In this document: piece after piece, positions 52,775 to 62,002 of the stretch
How positions within the stretch are numbered: the first letter of the stretch is position 1
Layout: the number at the start of each line of letters is the position of its first letter
Assembly (NCBI RefSeq): GCF_009363095.1
Contig: NZ_CP045295.1
Span: forward strand, 5,733,001-5,797,000
Direction of reading: 5' to 3'
Origin: Paenibacillus cellulositrophicus
GTDB taxonomy: Bacteria; Bacillota; Bacilli; Paenibacillales; Paenibacillaceae
Length of the DNA stretch: 64,000 nt
Program-made: the position numbers and the translations under genes
Notes under the pieces: generated by a model
Databases searched by the model: none
The model's input: the letters and a program-made list of their open reading frames with translations, nothing else
What the model was told of the DNA's origin: nothing

Positions 52775-53629
52775 CTAGTTGTCCAGTCGACGTTCCGGGT
52801 CAGACCCCGGGCCGTACAGCTTTCGGTAGGTCTCCGGCGTCATGCCTTCCTTCTGCCGAAACGTAGCCACGAAGTGACTCGCGTCGCGGAACCCCACCGC
52901 TTCTCCGATGCGGCGCACGGTCCAATCGGGCCGGTAAGGCAGCCATTCCTTCGCCTTGCGGAGCCTTAGCTGAATGAGATAGGCATAAGCCGTCATCCCG
53001 AACAGATCGCGAAATCTTTCATTCAGCTGCCGTTCACCGATGCCCAGCTGCGCAGCCATCTCCGCCAAGCCGATTTCCGGGTTGGCGAATTCGTGTTCCA
53101 GCCAGTTCAGCAGGCCTTGAACCCGGTCCAGCCGCTTCGAGATGGACGGCCGCTTGTCCGTGCGGGCGTCCGTACGAAGCAGCGTAAGAAATCGGTATAA
53201 ATCCGCGGAATACCGCCATCCCGACGGATCGCCGCCTGATTCGGCGAACGCCAGCATGCCTTTTAGCTGGTCGGTTATCGGATCATGGCCGGCCTCCCAT
53301 TGAAACCACTCGGCGGCACTCCAGCCGAGGGAACGGACGAAACTGGCGGCGATACTTCCATGAAAAGTGATATAACCGGTCTGCCAGCCGCCGCCTTTGG
53401 GCTCATATCGATGAGGCGTCCCCGGGGCGAGCAGAACGCCCGATCGTTCCGTCATTTTCCACGTGTACCCGTTAATCGATAGTTCTCCCTCTCCATGTAA
53501 TGTCTGAAGCCAATGGAAATAGGGATAGCCCGAGGGTCTTGCTATGGTCTCCTGGTCGGGTTTGATCCCAATCGTCTCCAGCTGCAGGGGCAGCAGCTCC
53601 GATGGGAAGGCGGGAACGACTCGGCGCAT
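52775..53629 (-). CDS. AraC-family transcriptional regulator
   Basis: 284 residues. N-terminal cupin-type domain (about 40-140) and C-terminal AraC HTH pair (GLAEMAAQLGIGERQLNERF; AVGFRDASHFVATFRQKEGM). The ATG at 53629 has GGAGG 10 bases upstream. Divergent from the truncated GH42 gene, so its original target may be partly lost; the GH105 gene downstream may still depend on it (inference). Confidence 0.92.
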   Translation of the reverse strand: MRRVVPAFPSELLPLQLETIGIKPDQETIARPSGYPYFHWLQTLHGEGELSINGYTWKMTERSGVLLAPGTPHRYEPKGGGWQTGYITFHGSIAASFVRSLGWSAAEWFQWEAGHDPITDQLKGMLAFAESGGDPSGWRYSADLYRFLTLLRTDARTDKRPSISKRLDRVQGLLNWLEHEFANPEIGLAEMAAQLGIGERQLNERFRDLFGMTAYAYLIQLRLRKAKEWLPYRPDWTVRRIGEAVGFRDASHFVATFRQKEGMTPETYRKLYGPGSDPERRLDN

Positions 53630-53751
53630 CTTATAAAAACCTCCATATTCTTATATAAAATATCCCGAATTTTATATTTTTACAGATATCATAAGCCATT
53701 AAGATAGGGTTATCCATTGCAGTTTTATCATATACATTGAGGTGTGACAAG

Positions 53752-53919
53752 TTGATCAATACGAAAAAGGCGAAAATTTGGTATGGCGGAGATTACAACC
53801 CGGATCAATGGGAGAAACCGGTCTGGGACGAAGATTTACGTATGTTCAAGTTGGCTGGTATAGACGTCGTGACGCTCAATGTGATTGCCTGGGCGAAAAG
53901 CGGAACTGATGGGACATGA
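53752..53919 (+). pseudogene. GH42 beta-galactosidase, N-terminal fragment
   Basis: TTG start at 53752 with GAGGTG upstream. The 55 residues IWYGGDYNPDQWEKPVWDED to VVTLNVIAWAK match the N-terminus of GH42 beta-galactosidases (normally about 650-680 residues), then the frame ends. A following snatch in another frame, ELMGHDVWIVTLNR before TAA near 53946, may be the old C-terminus, which would mean a large internal deletion. Confidence 0.8.
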
Positions 53920-54050
53920 TGTATGGATTGTCACGCTCAATCGGTAACATAACGTCTCATGGTAGCTAGCTTTTCAGGCTTGGCAGAGTTACACCTTAAG
54001 GGTTCCTGGTTACCGCACGGCTCTATTACGAGAATAGGGGATGAACCGAG

Positions 54051-55118
54051 ATGAAAATAAACGCAAACCTAAGCGATTTGGAGCAATTCGTCGGACGAGT
54101 GGCATCGTACACGTTCGACATGGACCTGACGTGGGATTGGCCGGGAGGCGTCGCTTACTATGGCGTCAGCAGAGCATTTGAAGTAACCGGCGAGCAGGCC
54201 TACCTTGAAAGGATGAAGGGATGGGTGGATGAATATATCGAAGCCGGTCTCCCGGACTGGACGGTGAATACTTGCGCCATGGGTCACATGCTGCTCACGC
54301 TATACGAGCAGACAAAAGATGAGAAGTATGCGGAGATCATTCACAGCAAACTCGATTACCTGGAGAATGATGCACTGCGTTTCGGCGATCGGGTGCTGCA
54401 GCATACGGTATCGTCGGGGAACGATTTTCCGGAGCAGTGTTGGGCGGATACGCTGTTCATGGCGGCATACTTCATGCTGCGTGCAGGTATAATGTTTGAT
54501 AAAAAACACCTCATTAACGACGCCCTGCATCAATTTTTCTGGCATATCAACTACTTGCAGGACGACAATGACGCCCTTTGGTATCACGGCTACAACCATA
54601 TTAAACAGGACCACATGTCAGGCATTTACTGGGCGAGGGCGAACGCTTGGGCTGCCTATACGATGGCCCGCGCGGCACGTATTCTGCCGGAAGGGTACCT
54701 ATATCCCCCAATGATGCATATTTGGAGCTCGTTGCGCGATCAGCTAGCCGCGATTAAGAAGCTCCAGAAGGAAGACGGCCTGTGGGGAACGGTTCTGGAT
54801 TATCCGGAAGCTTACGGCGAGGTATCGGCCACGGCGGGCATCGGGGCGGCCATGGTAACCCAAGGCAATCCTTTGCACGCAAAATATGTGCAGAAGGCGC
54901 TTGACGGCCTGCTGGCGAACATTGCCGGCAACGGCCGCGTGCTGAACGTATCGGGCGGCACCGCTGTCATGAATGACATCTCCGGATACCTCGGCATCGA
55001 CAGGAAATGGGCCCAGGGCTGGGGGCAAGGACTGGCGCTCGCGTTTCTGACATCGGTGATTGAGGAGCTCAAGAAAAATGAAGCGAGAGTGGATCACAAG
55101 TCGGTGGATGCTTTGTGA
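54051..55118 (+). CDS. GH105 unsaturated glycuronyl hydrolase (YteR/YesR-like)
   Basis: 355 residues, (alpha/alpha)6 barrel. Family features: DWTVNTCAMGHMLL, FPEQCWADTLFMAAYFMLR (catalytic Asp), IYWARANAWAAYTMA and EVSATAGIGAAM. No signal peptide. GH105 enzymes remove the unsaturated uronic acid left by lyases from rhamnogalacturonan or ulvan-type oligosaccharides. GGGGATG precedes the ATG. With the GH78 gene downstream it points to a rhamnose/uronate-containing glycan. Confidence 0.93.
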   Translation: MKINANLSDLEQFVGRVASYTFDMDLTWDWPGGVAYYGVSRAFEVTGEQAYLERMKGWVDEYIEAGLPDWTVNTCAMGHMLLTLYEQTKDEKYAEIIHSKLDYLENDALRFGDRVLQHTVSSGNDFPEQCWADTLFMAAYFMLRAGIMFDKKHLINDALHQFFWHINYLQDDNDALWYHGYNHIKQDHMSGIYWARANAWAAYTMARAARILPEGYLYPPMMHIWSSLRDQLAAIKKLQKEDGLWGTVLDYPEAYGEVSATAGIGAAMVTQGNPLHAKYVQKALDGLLANIAGNGRVLNVSGGTAVMNDISGYLGIDRKWAQGWGQGLALAFLTSVIEELKKNEARVDHKSVDAL

Positions 55119-55132
55119 AGGTATGCGAGCTA

Positions 55133-55166
55133 AACCCTTCGTCTATCAAGGACGAAGGGTTTTTTA
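55133..55166 (+). terminator. Terminator after the GH105 gene
   Basis: Perfect 11-bp stem AACCCTTCGTC / GACGAAGGGTT with a 7-base loop and TTTTT. Confidence 0.85.
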
Positions 55167-55218
55167 TGAACAGTGCGTCACTTTTAAGTTAATCTAGAGG
55201 TTAATAATATAATGGAAG

Positions 55219-55560
55219 TTACATCACTCGTCTCAAATAAACATGTAATAGAATCAAGCCAGCCAGCATTACTCCGAGCAGGAGAAGCCGAAAGTCAATC
55301 TTTCTTTGAAAAACCGATCGTCCAACCTCGATCATCCCTACCAGTATCGCTGTACGGAGTGAGGTTTCAAGCAGCTGCACCAGCACCAGAAACACCGGTA
55401 TCCTAGCAAAAGACAACTGGAATGCGCTCAAGCTTATGAGGAACAACAAAAGTGGGGTACCAAGCTTTATTCGAAGCGACTGCTGTGTTCGGTAAGCCCA
55501 GATGACAAACAAAGCCCAGAACAGAAGCAGTATCCCATAAATCACAGAAAAGAAACTCAT
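55219..55560 (-). CDS. Small membrane protein coupled to the beta-lactamase
   Basis: 113 residues from an ATG overlapping the beta-lactamase stop by 4 bases (ATGA). Three to four TM helices (SFFSVIYGILLLFWALFVIW; LLLFLISLSAFQLSFARIPV; LLLLGVMLAGLILLHVYL). No recognised domain. Translational coupling suggests it works with the beta-lactamase-like protein, perhaps in its export or in sensing wall stress (inference). Confidence 0.75.
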   Translation of the reverse strand: MSFFSVIYGILLLFWALFVIWAYRTQQSLRIKLGTPLLLFLISLSAFQLSFARIPVFLVLVQLLETSLRTAILVGMIEVGRSVFQRKIDFRLLLLGVMLAGLILLHVYLRRVM

Positions 55561-56357
55561 AGCACTTTGAGCCGTTTCAGACACTCCAGCGTGATGGACT
55601 TGGCCGTCGCCCCGCTGCTGTCCACATTGGTTGCGAACACCCAATCACCCTGTCTGGTTTCCACATATCCGATATACCAACCGAGGCCCATATCGGATAA
55701 CCTCGAACCCGTTTTGCCATGGATGGTGTATGCGTCCTGTTCGTTATCGATCATGATCCGTTTGACGGTTTTCATAGTCTGCTCCTGAAAGGGCAGTGTT
55801 TCCTCCACAAGTTCCTCTATAAACTGTGCCTGCTCCCTTGCGGATATTTTCAGGCTGCTGTTCAGCCAGAACTGGTCGATTCCGCCGCTGATATCCTGAT
55901 TCCCATAATGGATGCGGTCCAAATTCTGCTGCATGGCTGTTGTGCCGATATCCCGTGCCATCTCCTGATAGTACCAGATGGCGGAATGCCTCATCGCCGA
56001 AGCCAAGGTATGGTCACGATTCCACTCATCAAACGAACGGATCACACCATCCCATCGCTTGACTTCGTATTCATCGGCTACAGCATGTTCGTCCAGACCA
56101 ATCAGCGCGTTGGGCACCTTGAAGGACGATTCCGGCGTGAATCGCTTCCGGCTCCGGTCCATGTTGTAAATGTGTACTTGATTTGTCCTCAGGTTCTTGA
56201 TCACGGTGGTGCCCGGAACGCCGTGGAACTGCTGCTCGGCTTGAAACTTCTTGATGACTGCTTTCCCTTTTTGTGCATTCACGGTACCGCCGAGTGGAAG
56301 AGTGACGGTCAGTAGAAGAATGACGAGCAGTGCAGCCGTATATCGGATTCGTTTCAT
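55557..56357 (-). CDS. Class D beta-lactamase-like protein
   Basis: 266 residues from the ATG at 56357 (AGAGGAG upstream). Signal peptide to about residue 27 (GGTVNAQ). The serine active-site motifs of class D enzymes are present: SSFK in PESSFKVPNALI, SAI in MRHSAIWYYQ, YGN in RIHYGNQDISGGID and KTG in HGKTGSRLSDMGLGWYIG. Gram-positive class D enzymes of this length (YbxI-like) hydrolyse beta-lactams to varying degree. Two palindromes in the divergent promoter region suggest control by the MocR-type regulator. Confidence 0.92.
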   Translation of the reverse strand: MKRIRYTAALLVILLLTVTLPLGGTVNAQKGKAVIKKFQAEQQFHGVPGTTVIKNLRTNQVHIYNMDRSRKRFTPESSFKVPNALIGLDEHAVADEYEVKRWDGVIRSFDEWNRDHTLASAMRHSAIWYYQEMARDIGTTAMQQNLDRIHYGNQDISGGIDQFWLNSSLKISAREQAQFIEELVEETLPFQEQTMKTVKRIMIDNEQDAYTIHGKTGSRLSDMGLGWYIGYVETRQGDWVFATNVDSSGATAKSITLECLKRLKVL

Positions 56358-56389
56358 CTTGCATTTCTCCTCTCGATTCAGCATAATGG

Positions 56390-56410
56390 CAACACGGTTA
56401 TGTCGTGTTG
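56390..56410. promoter_or_regulatory. Inverted repeat upstream of the beta-lactamase gene
   Basis: CAACACG (56390-56396) and CGTGTTG (56404-56410) with a 7-base spacer, about 35 bp upstream of the beta-lactamase start and near a minus-strand TATACT (56418-56423). Possible operator. Confidence 0.5.
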
Positions 56411-56458
56411 TGTCGAGTATAAGAGAATTGAGGATAGATAGGCACATAGCTTTTCATT

Positions 56459-56476
56459 AACTGTACCCGTACAGTT
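56459..56476. promoter_or_regulatory. 18-bp palindrome upstream of the MocR gene
   Basis: AACTGTAC-CC-GTACAGTT, perfect 8-bp arms, 20 bases before the GTG start of the MocR-type gene. Likely site of that regulator or of a second repressor. Confidence 0.65.
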
Positions 56477-56496
56477 GCGCAGGAGGGGGTGATCAC

Positions 56497-57867
56497 GTGC
56501 TATACGAGGAAATTGTCCAACAATTTGTCCAGCGGATTCAGAAGGGGCTGCAGCCCCCAGGGAGCAAGCTGCCATCGATCCGGTCCTTGTCTCAAGACCT
56601 CGGCTGCAGCAAAAATACCATCCTGAAGGCATACGGAGAACTTGAAAAAAAGCATTGGATTTATTCGGTGCCCCAGAGCGGTTATTACGTGGTTGAAGGC
56701 GGAAAGAGTCAAGGCAGACCGGTTGATGAGCATGCGCACCGCATCATTGACTTTCAAGCTGCAGGCCCCGACCGGCATGCAATGCCCTACAGAGATTTTC
56801 AGCACTGCATCAACCAGGCAGTTGAGCGTTACAAGGAAGAGATGTTTTCGTATTCGGACGTTCAGGGGTTGTACTCGTTGCGGGTTCAGTTAGCCAGGCA
56901 TTTGCAGGGGCTGCAGGTATTCACGGTGCCTGAGCGGATTTTTGTCGTCACTGGTTCCCAACAGGCGCTGCACTTGCTCTTAGCCCTTCCTTTTCCCAAT
57001 GCGAAACATCGTGTCTGTGTGGAACAACCCACACATCCCGGCATGATGGAGTCTCTCCGTCAGCTTGGGATATCCGCGGTGGGGATTGAGGTCGGGGAAG
57101 GCGGCATCAATTTGAAGCGCTTAGAGGAACTGTTCAAGCATAACGATATCAAGATTTTCTATACGGTCACCCGGTTTCATAATCCGACAGGCTGCAGTCA
57201 TACCAATGCTGCCCGGAGGAAGATCGTCGAGCTGGCGCAGCGATACGACGTCTATATCGTCGAAGACGATTATATGGGCGATCTGGATACCGACGCCAAA
57301 TCCGATCCGATGTTTGCTTTTGACCCGTCCGGCAGGGTGATTTATGTAAAGAGTTTTTCGAAGGTGATGCTGCCCGGATTGCGATTAGGCTTGGCGGTTT
57401 TGCCGGATGAGCTGCACGAGTCTTTTACGAGGGCCAAATCCGCGGCCGATGTGCACTCTCCCGTGCTGATGCAGGGCGCGCTTGAGATCTATCTTCAAAG
57501 CGGGATGTTTGACATGCATATCGAACGGATGAGGCAGCTGTACAGCCGAAAAGCAGCTCTTCTGCAGGAAGCGTACCGGACCTGGCTGACCGAGCTGGCT
57601 AGCTTCTCCCAAGCCGCGTCTGGCTTCTACTCTACGATTACGCTGCCTGCCCCACTCAAGGCTGTGCAGGTTGCGGAGCATCTAAAGCACAAGCATGTAC
57701 TGGTGGATCCTGCTGATCGCATGTATATGGCGGAGGCGGCCAGTAACAACGTGATCCGTATCAGCGTGTCCCAGGTGAAAGAGGAATGGATTGATGAAGG
57801 GGTGCGCATGATTGCCGAAGCGACTGAGGAGCTGATGGGCATGCGGAATCAGGTGAGGTTTGTCTAA
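56497..57867 (+). CDS. MocR-type regulator (GntR HTH fused to PLP aminotransferase fold)
   Basis: 456 residues, GTG start with GGAGGGGG 7 bases upstream. N-terminal GntR winged helix (LPSIRSLSQDLGCSKNTILK), then a fold-type I aminotransferase domain with PLP lysine in YVKSFSKVMLPGLRLG and Asp in IVEDDYMGDL. MocR proteins sense PLP-linked amino compounds. Divergent from the beta-lactamase gene; control of that gene would be an uncommon pairing worth testing. Confidence 0.93.
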   Translation: MLYEEIVQQFVQRIQKGLQPPGSKLPSIRSLSQDLGCSKNTILKAYGELEKKHWIYSVPQSGYYVVEGGKSQGRPVDEHAHRIIDFQAAGPDRHAMPYRDFQHCINQAVERYKEEMFSYSDVQGLYSLRVQLARHLQGLQVFTVPERIFVVTGSQQALHLLLALPFPNAKHRVCVEQPTHPGMMESLRQLGISAVGIEVGEGGINLKRLEELFKHNDIKIFYTVTRFHNPTGCSHTNAARRKIVELAQRYDVYIVEDDYMGDLDTDAKSDPMFAFDPSGRVIYVKSFSKVMLPGLRLGLAVLPDELHESFTRAKSAADVHSPVLMQGALEIYLQSGMFDMHIERMRQLYSRKAALLQEAYRTWLTELASFSQAASGFYSTITLPAPLKAVQVAEHLKHKHVLVDPADRMYMAEAASNNVIRISVSQVKEEWIDEGVRMIAEATEELMGMRNQVRFV

Positions 57868-57958
57868 GAGCCATTCTGAACATCCCTTGATAAGATCCGC
57901 GACTGTCGCTGAAATTTTAATCTACAGGGGTAAGTTCTTGTGCTTTGCCCGTGTAACG

Positions 57959-58008
57959 AGAGTGTATTCTGGGGTCTTCGGACCTTTTAGGATACACTCC
58001 TTTTTTAT
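57959..58008 (+). terminator. Terminator after the MocR gene
   Basis: GAGTGTAT(T)CT / AG-GATACACTC stem with a 16-base loop, followed by CTTTTTTAT. Confidence 0.75.
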
Positions 58009-58099
58009 GAGACAAACTTTCGCAAAAAACGCAGAGAATTGCTTGAATAAAGCGAATCCTGTCAAAAGGATCGAAACGAATAGGCCTGGAGAATTATTT

Positions 58100-58141
58100 A
58101 AGTATACATTGAAAAATAATGATTGTATTAAGAATACTTAA
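58100..58141 (+). promoter_or_regulatory. AAGTAT...ATACTT element upstream of the DUF5722 gene
   Basis: AAGTAT at 58100-58105 and TTAAGAATACTTAA at 58128-58141. The same pair, 10 bp closer, occurs at 61922-61953 before the GH99-like gene. Likely a shared operator of the glycan regulon. Confidence 0.55.
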
Positions 58142-58187
58142 AATATAAAATACATACCGAATATAAATGATAAAGGAGGTTCACAAA

Positions 58188-61100
58188 GTGCGTCTGCGAC
58201 TGTTATCAGGTATTTTGTCCGTGGTCATGCTCATTCAGCTTGTTCCGGTATTCAAGGTGCTCGCAGGTCCGTATATACCGGATCTTCCACAGTCCGATCA
58301 TGTCCTCACAGGCCAGGATTTGATTCCAGCCCTCGTCCTCCACGATTTCAACACGCCCGAAGATGTAGCGTCATGGAAAGCGGGTACGAACACCAAAGAG
58401 GTCAAGTATGTGACAAGTATACTTAACGGCCCGAACTCGCCTTATGAGGGAACCGGTGCTCTGGAACAGATCCCGGACCCGGTCAAAGTGTATGAATGGC
58501 GCACGATCTATACGGAATACGAGCAGCCGAAGGACCTGTCCGCCTACCGTTTCCTGGCTTTTGCGGCAGATAGCTGGGGTTGGCAGGCCTCTGCAGACTA
58601 TGTGTTGAAGGTGAAATTGTTCAGTGGAGATGACGAATTTGAGAGCATCGCCCATATCCGCCCGGACCAATGGAAACGGGTCTTTATCCGTCTGGGGGAT
58701 TGGGGAGGCAAACATGCCGTCACCAAGATGGAAATATCCTTTATGCAAAATTTCGATTTGGAAAATGTGCAGCCGGGGCAGCCGGGATATGACTCCTGGG
58801 ATGGGCGCTTTCAGATCGATTACATCTGTGCGACGAACGTGATTGATCTTGGGTTTAATCAGGAAGGGGAAACTGAAGGCTTCACCGCCCTGAACGGCTC
58901 GGTTCAGGCACAGGACGGGGCATTGGCATACCGCATGGAGGCTGAAGGCGGATACATCGAATCACCGGAAATCAAGATCGATACTACGCAGAGGAACGGC
59001 ATGACGATCGACATGACGAACGAGACGGGCGCTCAGGAATTGAAAATCCAGTGGCGGACCGAAGGGGGAGCGTGGTCTGACGATCAGGTGAAATCGTTCA
59101 CCGTTCCGGCCAGCGGCACCTTCTCGCAAGATTTTAACTTCTCGGATCATCCCGGGTGGCAGGGCATCGTCACCGCATTCCGCATCATTCCGGAAGCAGC
59201 AGCCGGCACGATCAAGCTGGACCAGATTCGCTTCAGGCAGCTGCCGGAAATGGAGCAGCCGTATGCAGGGAAAGCGGAAGCCAGAATAGATCAGGACGGC
59301 AGGATCATCGTGGAAGGAACGGTTAACCCAGATTTTGTGACTGCTCATCCCGAAGGGCAGCTGGAGCTGTTTGAATTGGCGACCTACGAGGATGCGAAGG
59401 ATGTGCATTCAGCCAAGACGCCTCTTGCACAGACGGCTCTGAGCGAGTCGTTCCGGTTCGAGACGGCTGCGAACGACGGGCAGCGGAGCCGTCTCTACTC
59501 CAAATTCGCCGTTGCGTTCCGTGCGGAAGACGGCACATACACCCCAATGGACGCTCCGCAGTATATCACCAATCCGGAAGCCACCGCTCGCAACACCGAG
59601 CCCTATCCGGAGGCGCAAAGCATCAAGGGGCTTCAGGTACAAATGACGGGTGACGCCCAGGAGCTTGGGATCAGCCATGCCGCTCTGAATGTAAGCTACA
59701 ACGAACTGATGTACAAATCTAATAACCATCCGGATAATACGATATCTTACGACCTTGAAGGGGAAACCTTCTATTTCCGCAAAGACCGGATCGAACGCAT
59801 GGATAACGCCATCAAAAGCTTGTCCGACAACGGCATTATCGTCTCCCTGATCTTAATTATGTATGATATCAAGGATCCCGATTCACCCAATGAGTTCCTG
59901 ATCCATCCGGACTCCGAGCCTGGAGGGACCGTATATGCGCTCAATACGAGTAATGACATGGGCGTAAAATACGTGAAGGCGGCTACCAAGTTCATGGCGC
60001 AGCGTTATTCGATGCCAAGCGAACAATACGGGAGAGCCGTCAATTATATCGTCGGCAATGAAGTCGGCCAGAATAAAGTTTGGAACAATATGGGGCCTAA
60101 AAAGGTGGATGCCTACGTCCGGGAGTATGTCCAGACCTTCCGGCTGATCGACACCATCGTCAAAAGCGAGTACGCCAACGCCAGAACGTATGTATCTTTG
60201 GATCATTTCTGGAATGAAAAGCTGGACGATGCTTCTCTTTGGAAATACGATAACAAGGTCATTGTCGATAAAATGGCGGAATTGTCGCGTAAAGAAGGCG
60301 ATTTCGCCTGGAACATTGCCGCGCATCCTTACCCGGAAGATTTGTTCAACCCGCGCTTCTGGAATGATGCCACGGCAACGGATTCGTTTGACACCCAGCG
60401 CATTACGTTTAAAAACCTGGGCGTTCTTGTGGATTATATGAAGCAGCCGGAGCTTCTCCGTAACGGGCAGATGCGGCGAATCATCCTGTCGGAGCAAGGC
60501 TTCCACAGCTTGACCAATTCGGAAGAACATCAGAAGCTTCAGGCCGCCGCTTATGCCTATGCTTATTATAAAGTGAAGTTTTTGGATGGCATTGACGCTT
60601 TCATCCTTCACCGGCATGTTGACCATGGACAGGAGGGCGGGCTTAATCTCGGCTTGTGGACCCATACCCCAGACAGCGTCGTGACGCCGGATCAACCGAA
60701 ATATATTTATGATGTCTTTAAATATATCGATACGTCCCGCTCGCTGGAAGTAACCGAGTTTGCCAAGCCGATCATCGGGATTTCGGATTGGCGGGAAGCG
60801 ATTCCGAATTTTGATCCCGGCCAGCTTCAGGACCGGACGATTCCCTCGATCGGTGGCCTCGATTATATTCGTGACGTGCAGAAGCCAAGGGAAGGAAGCG
60901 GGTTTGAATCCGGCACCGACGGCTATGCCGCATCGGATGAGGTGCAGGAAGTGAGCAAAGCTTCCGGCGATGCCTTCAACGGAACGGGCTACCTGGCAGC
61001 CAGATTCAACAGCCCGTACGCGAAAAATTGGGCCGGCGTGCAGAAACAGTTCACGGAGCCGGTCGATGCCAGAAAAACACCATATTTCACAGCCGCGCTT

Positions 61101-61652
61101 CGGCTGGCCGATGTGAATCCGGAAAAGGCATATGAGGCGAAGATTATTGTGTACAGCGGATTCGACCGGATCGAAGGAACTGCTAAGCTGGATCTGTCCC
61201 AGGGATGGCAGCTGGTTTCTCTTCCGATTGGGGATTGGAAGGGAGCGCAGTCCGTTGACCGGGTGAAGATCTGGGTGCGCTCCGAGGGAGGAGCCCCGTT
61301 GACGGGAGAGCTCCGAGTGGATGAAGCCCGTTTTGCCGAAAAAGTGAAATATGATCCTCATTCACCTAACTTGGCAATCTCGGTACAACAGCTGTCGCCC
61401 AAGCTTGAGGTTGGGGCGAAGCTTACCGTCACGGTCACCAACCTCGGATCCCAAAAGCTGAACAAGAAGCTGAGGGTGGAGTTCCCCCAAGGAATTCAGG
61501 CATCCCCGGGAAGTATTGATCTTGGCGACGTTGGAACAGCGATGAGTAAGAACATCACCTTGGAGATCACCCGATATGCTCCAATAAATGAAAAAGATCT
61601 GACATTGTCGTTGGACTATGATTCCCGTGAATTCACTTTTCCTTTGGAGTGA
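58188..61652 (+). CDS. Large secreted DUF5722-family putative glycosidase with carbohydrate-binding-like domains
   Basis: 1154 residues from the GTG at 58188 (AAAGGAGG 8 bases upstream). Signal peptide to about residue 28. Domains: CBM-like beta-sandwich (about 50-215), second beta domain (about 220-385), a DUF5722 TIM-barrel-like core (about 480-900; VNYIVGNEVGQNKVWNN and ILSEQGFHSLTNSEE carry candidate acid residues), a third CBM-like domain (about 910-1050) and a C-terminal NEW3/CARDB-like Ig domain. The family has no established activity that I know of; a glycoside hydrolase role is inferred from fold and context. Confidence 0.8.
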   Translation: MRLRLLSGILSVVMLIQLVPVFKVLAGPYIPDLPQSDHVLTGQDLIPALVLHDFNTPEDVASWKAGTNTKEVKYVTSILNGPNSPYEGTGALEQIPDPVKVYEWRTIYTEYEQPKDLSAYRFLAFAADSWGWQASADYVLKVKLFSGDDEFESIAHIRPDQWKRVFIRLGDWGGKHAVTKMEISFMQNFDLENVQPGQPGYDSWDGRFQIDYICATNVIDLGFNQEGETEGFTALNGSVQAQDGALAYRMEAEGGYIESPEIKIDTTQRNGMTIDMTNETGAQELKIQWRTEGGAWSDDQVKSFTVPASGTFSQDFNFSDHPGWQGIVTAFRIIPEAAAGTIKLDQIRFRQLPEMEQPYAGKAEARIDQDGRIIVEGTVNPDFVTAHPEGQLELFELATYEDAKDVHSAKTPLAQTALSESFRFETAANDGQRSRLYSKFAVAFRAEDGTYTPMDAPQYITNPEATARNTEPYPEAQSIKGLQVQMTGDAQELGISHAALNVSYNELMYKSNNHPDNTISYDLEGETFYFRKDRIERMDNAIKSLSDNGIIVSLILIMYDIKDPDSPNEFLIHPDSEPGGTVYALNTSNDMGVKYVKAATKFMAQRYSMPSEQYGRAVNYIVGNEVGQNKVWNNMGPKKVDAYVREYVQTFRLIDTIVKSEYANARTYVSLDHFWNEKLDDASLWKYDNKVIVDKMAELSRKEGDFAWNIAAHPYPEDLFNPRFWNDATATDSFDTQRITFKNLGVLVDYMKQPELLRNGQMRRIILSEQGFHSLTNSEEHQKLQAAAYAYAYYKVKFLDGIDAFILHRHVDHGQEGGLNLGLWTHTPDSVVTPDQPKYIYDVFKYIDTSRSLEVTEFAKPIIGISDWREAIPNFDPGQLQDRTIPSIGGLDYIRDVQKPREGSGFESGTDGYAASDEVQEVSKASGDAFNGTGYLAARFNSPYAKNWAGVQKQFTEPVDARKTPYFTAALRLADVNPEKAYEAKIIVYSGFDRIEGTAKLDLSQGWQLVSLPIGDWKGAQSVDRVKIWVRSEGGAPLTGELRVDEARFAEKVKYDPHSPNLAISVQQLSPKLEVGAKLTVTVTNLGSQKLNKKLRVEFPQGIQASPGSIDLGDVGTAMSKNITLEITRYAPINEKDLTLSLDYDSREFTFPLE

Positions 61653-61777
61653 TATAAGCAAGGGAGTAGCGTGATTCCTTCAATAAAATCAAGAAATCCG
61701 ACACAAGAGCGATTATAGGAACATATTACGTACTTGCTCCCATCATCCATTTCAAAGTTCTCAACTTATATAGAAAT

Positions 61778-61817
61778 GACTGTGGTGCTCGGTAGAGTGC
61801 CGCAGTCTTTTTTTGAT
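61778..61817 (+). terminator. Terminator after the DUF5722 gene
   Basis: GACTGTGGTGCTC / GAGTGCCGCAGTC stem (two G-U pairs), GGTA loop, seven T. Confidence 0.85.
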
Positions 61818-61921
61818 ATCGAGCAGTTATCCTTCATCTGAACCAGCTACATCAAAAAGAACAGTATTAAGTTTTAGTATCGCTTCGTCTAATGTATATT
61901 TAGTTGTAAACGACTCGTATA

Positions 61922-61953
61922 AAGTATATTATATAATTAATAAGAATACTTAA
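61922..61953 (+). promoter_or_regulatory. AAGTAT...ATACTT element upstream of the GH99-like gene
   Basis: AAGTAT (61922-61927) and TAAGAATACTTAA (61941-61953), matching the element at 58100-58141 but with one helical turn less between halves. Confidence 0.55.
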
Positions 61954-62002
61954 TTTTAGAAATAATTGCTTACGATATTCGTTAATGGAGGTCGAGCCGC
62001 CT

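Noticed and set aside
59883..61361. 492-residue minus-strand open frame
   Set aside because: Antisense to the DUF5722 gene, with low-complexity basic/aromatic composition and no domain.
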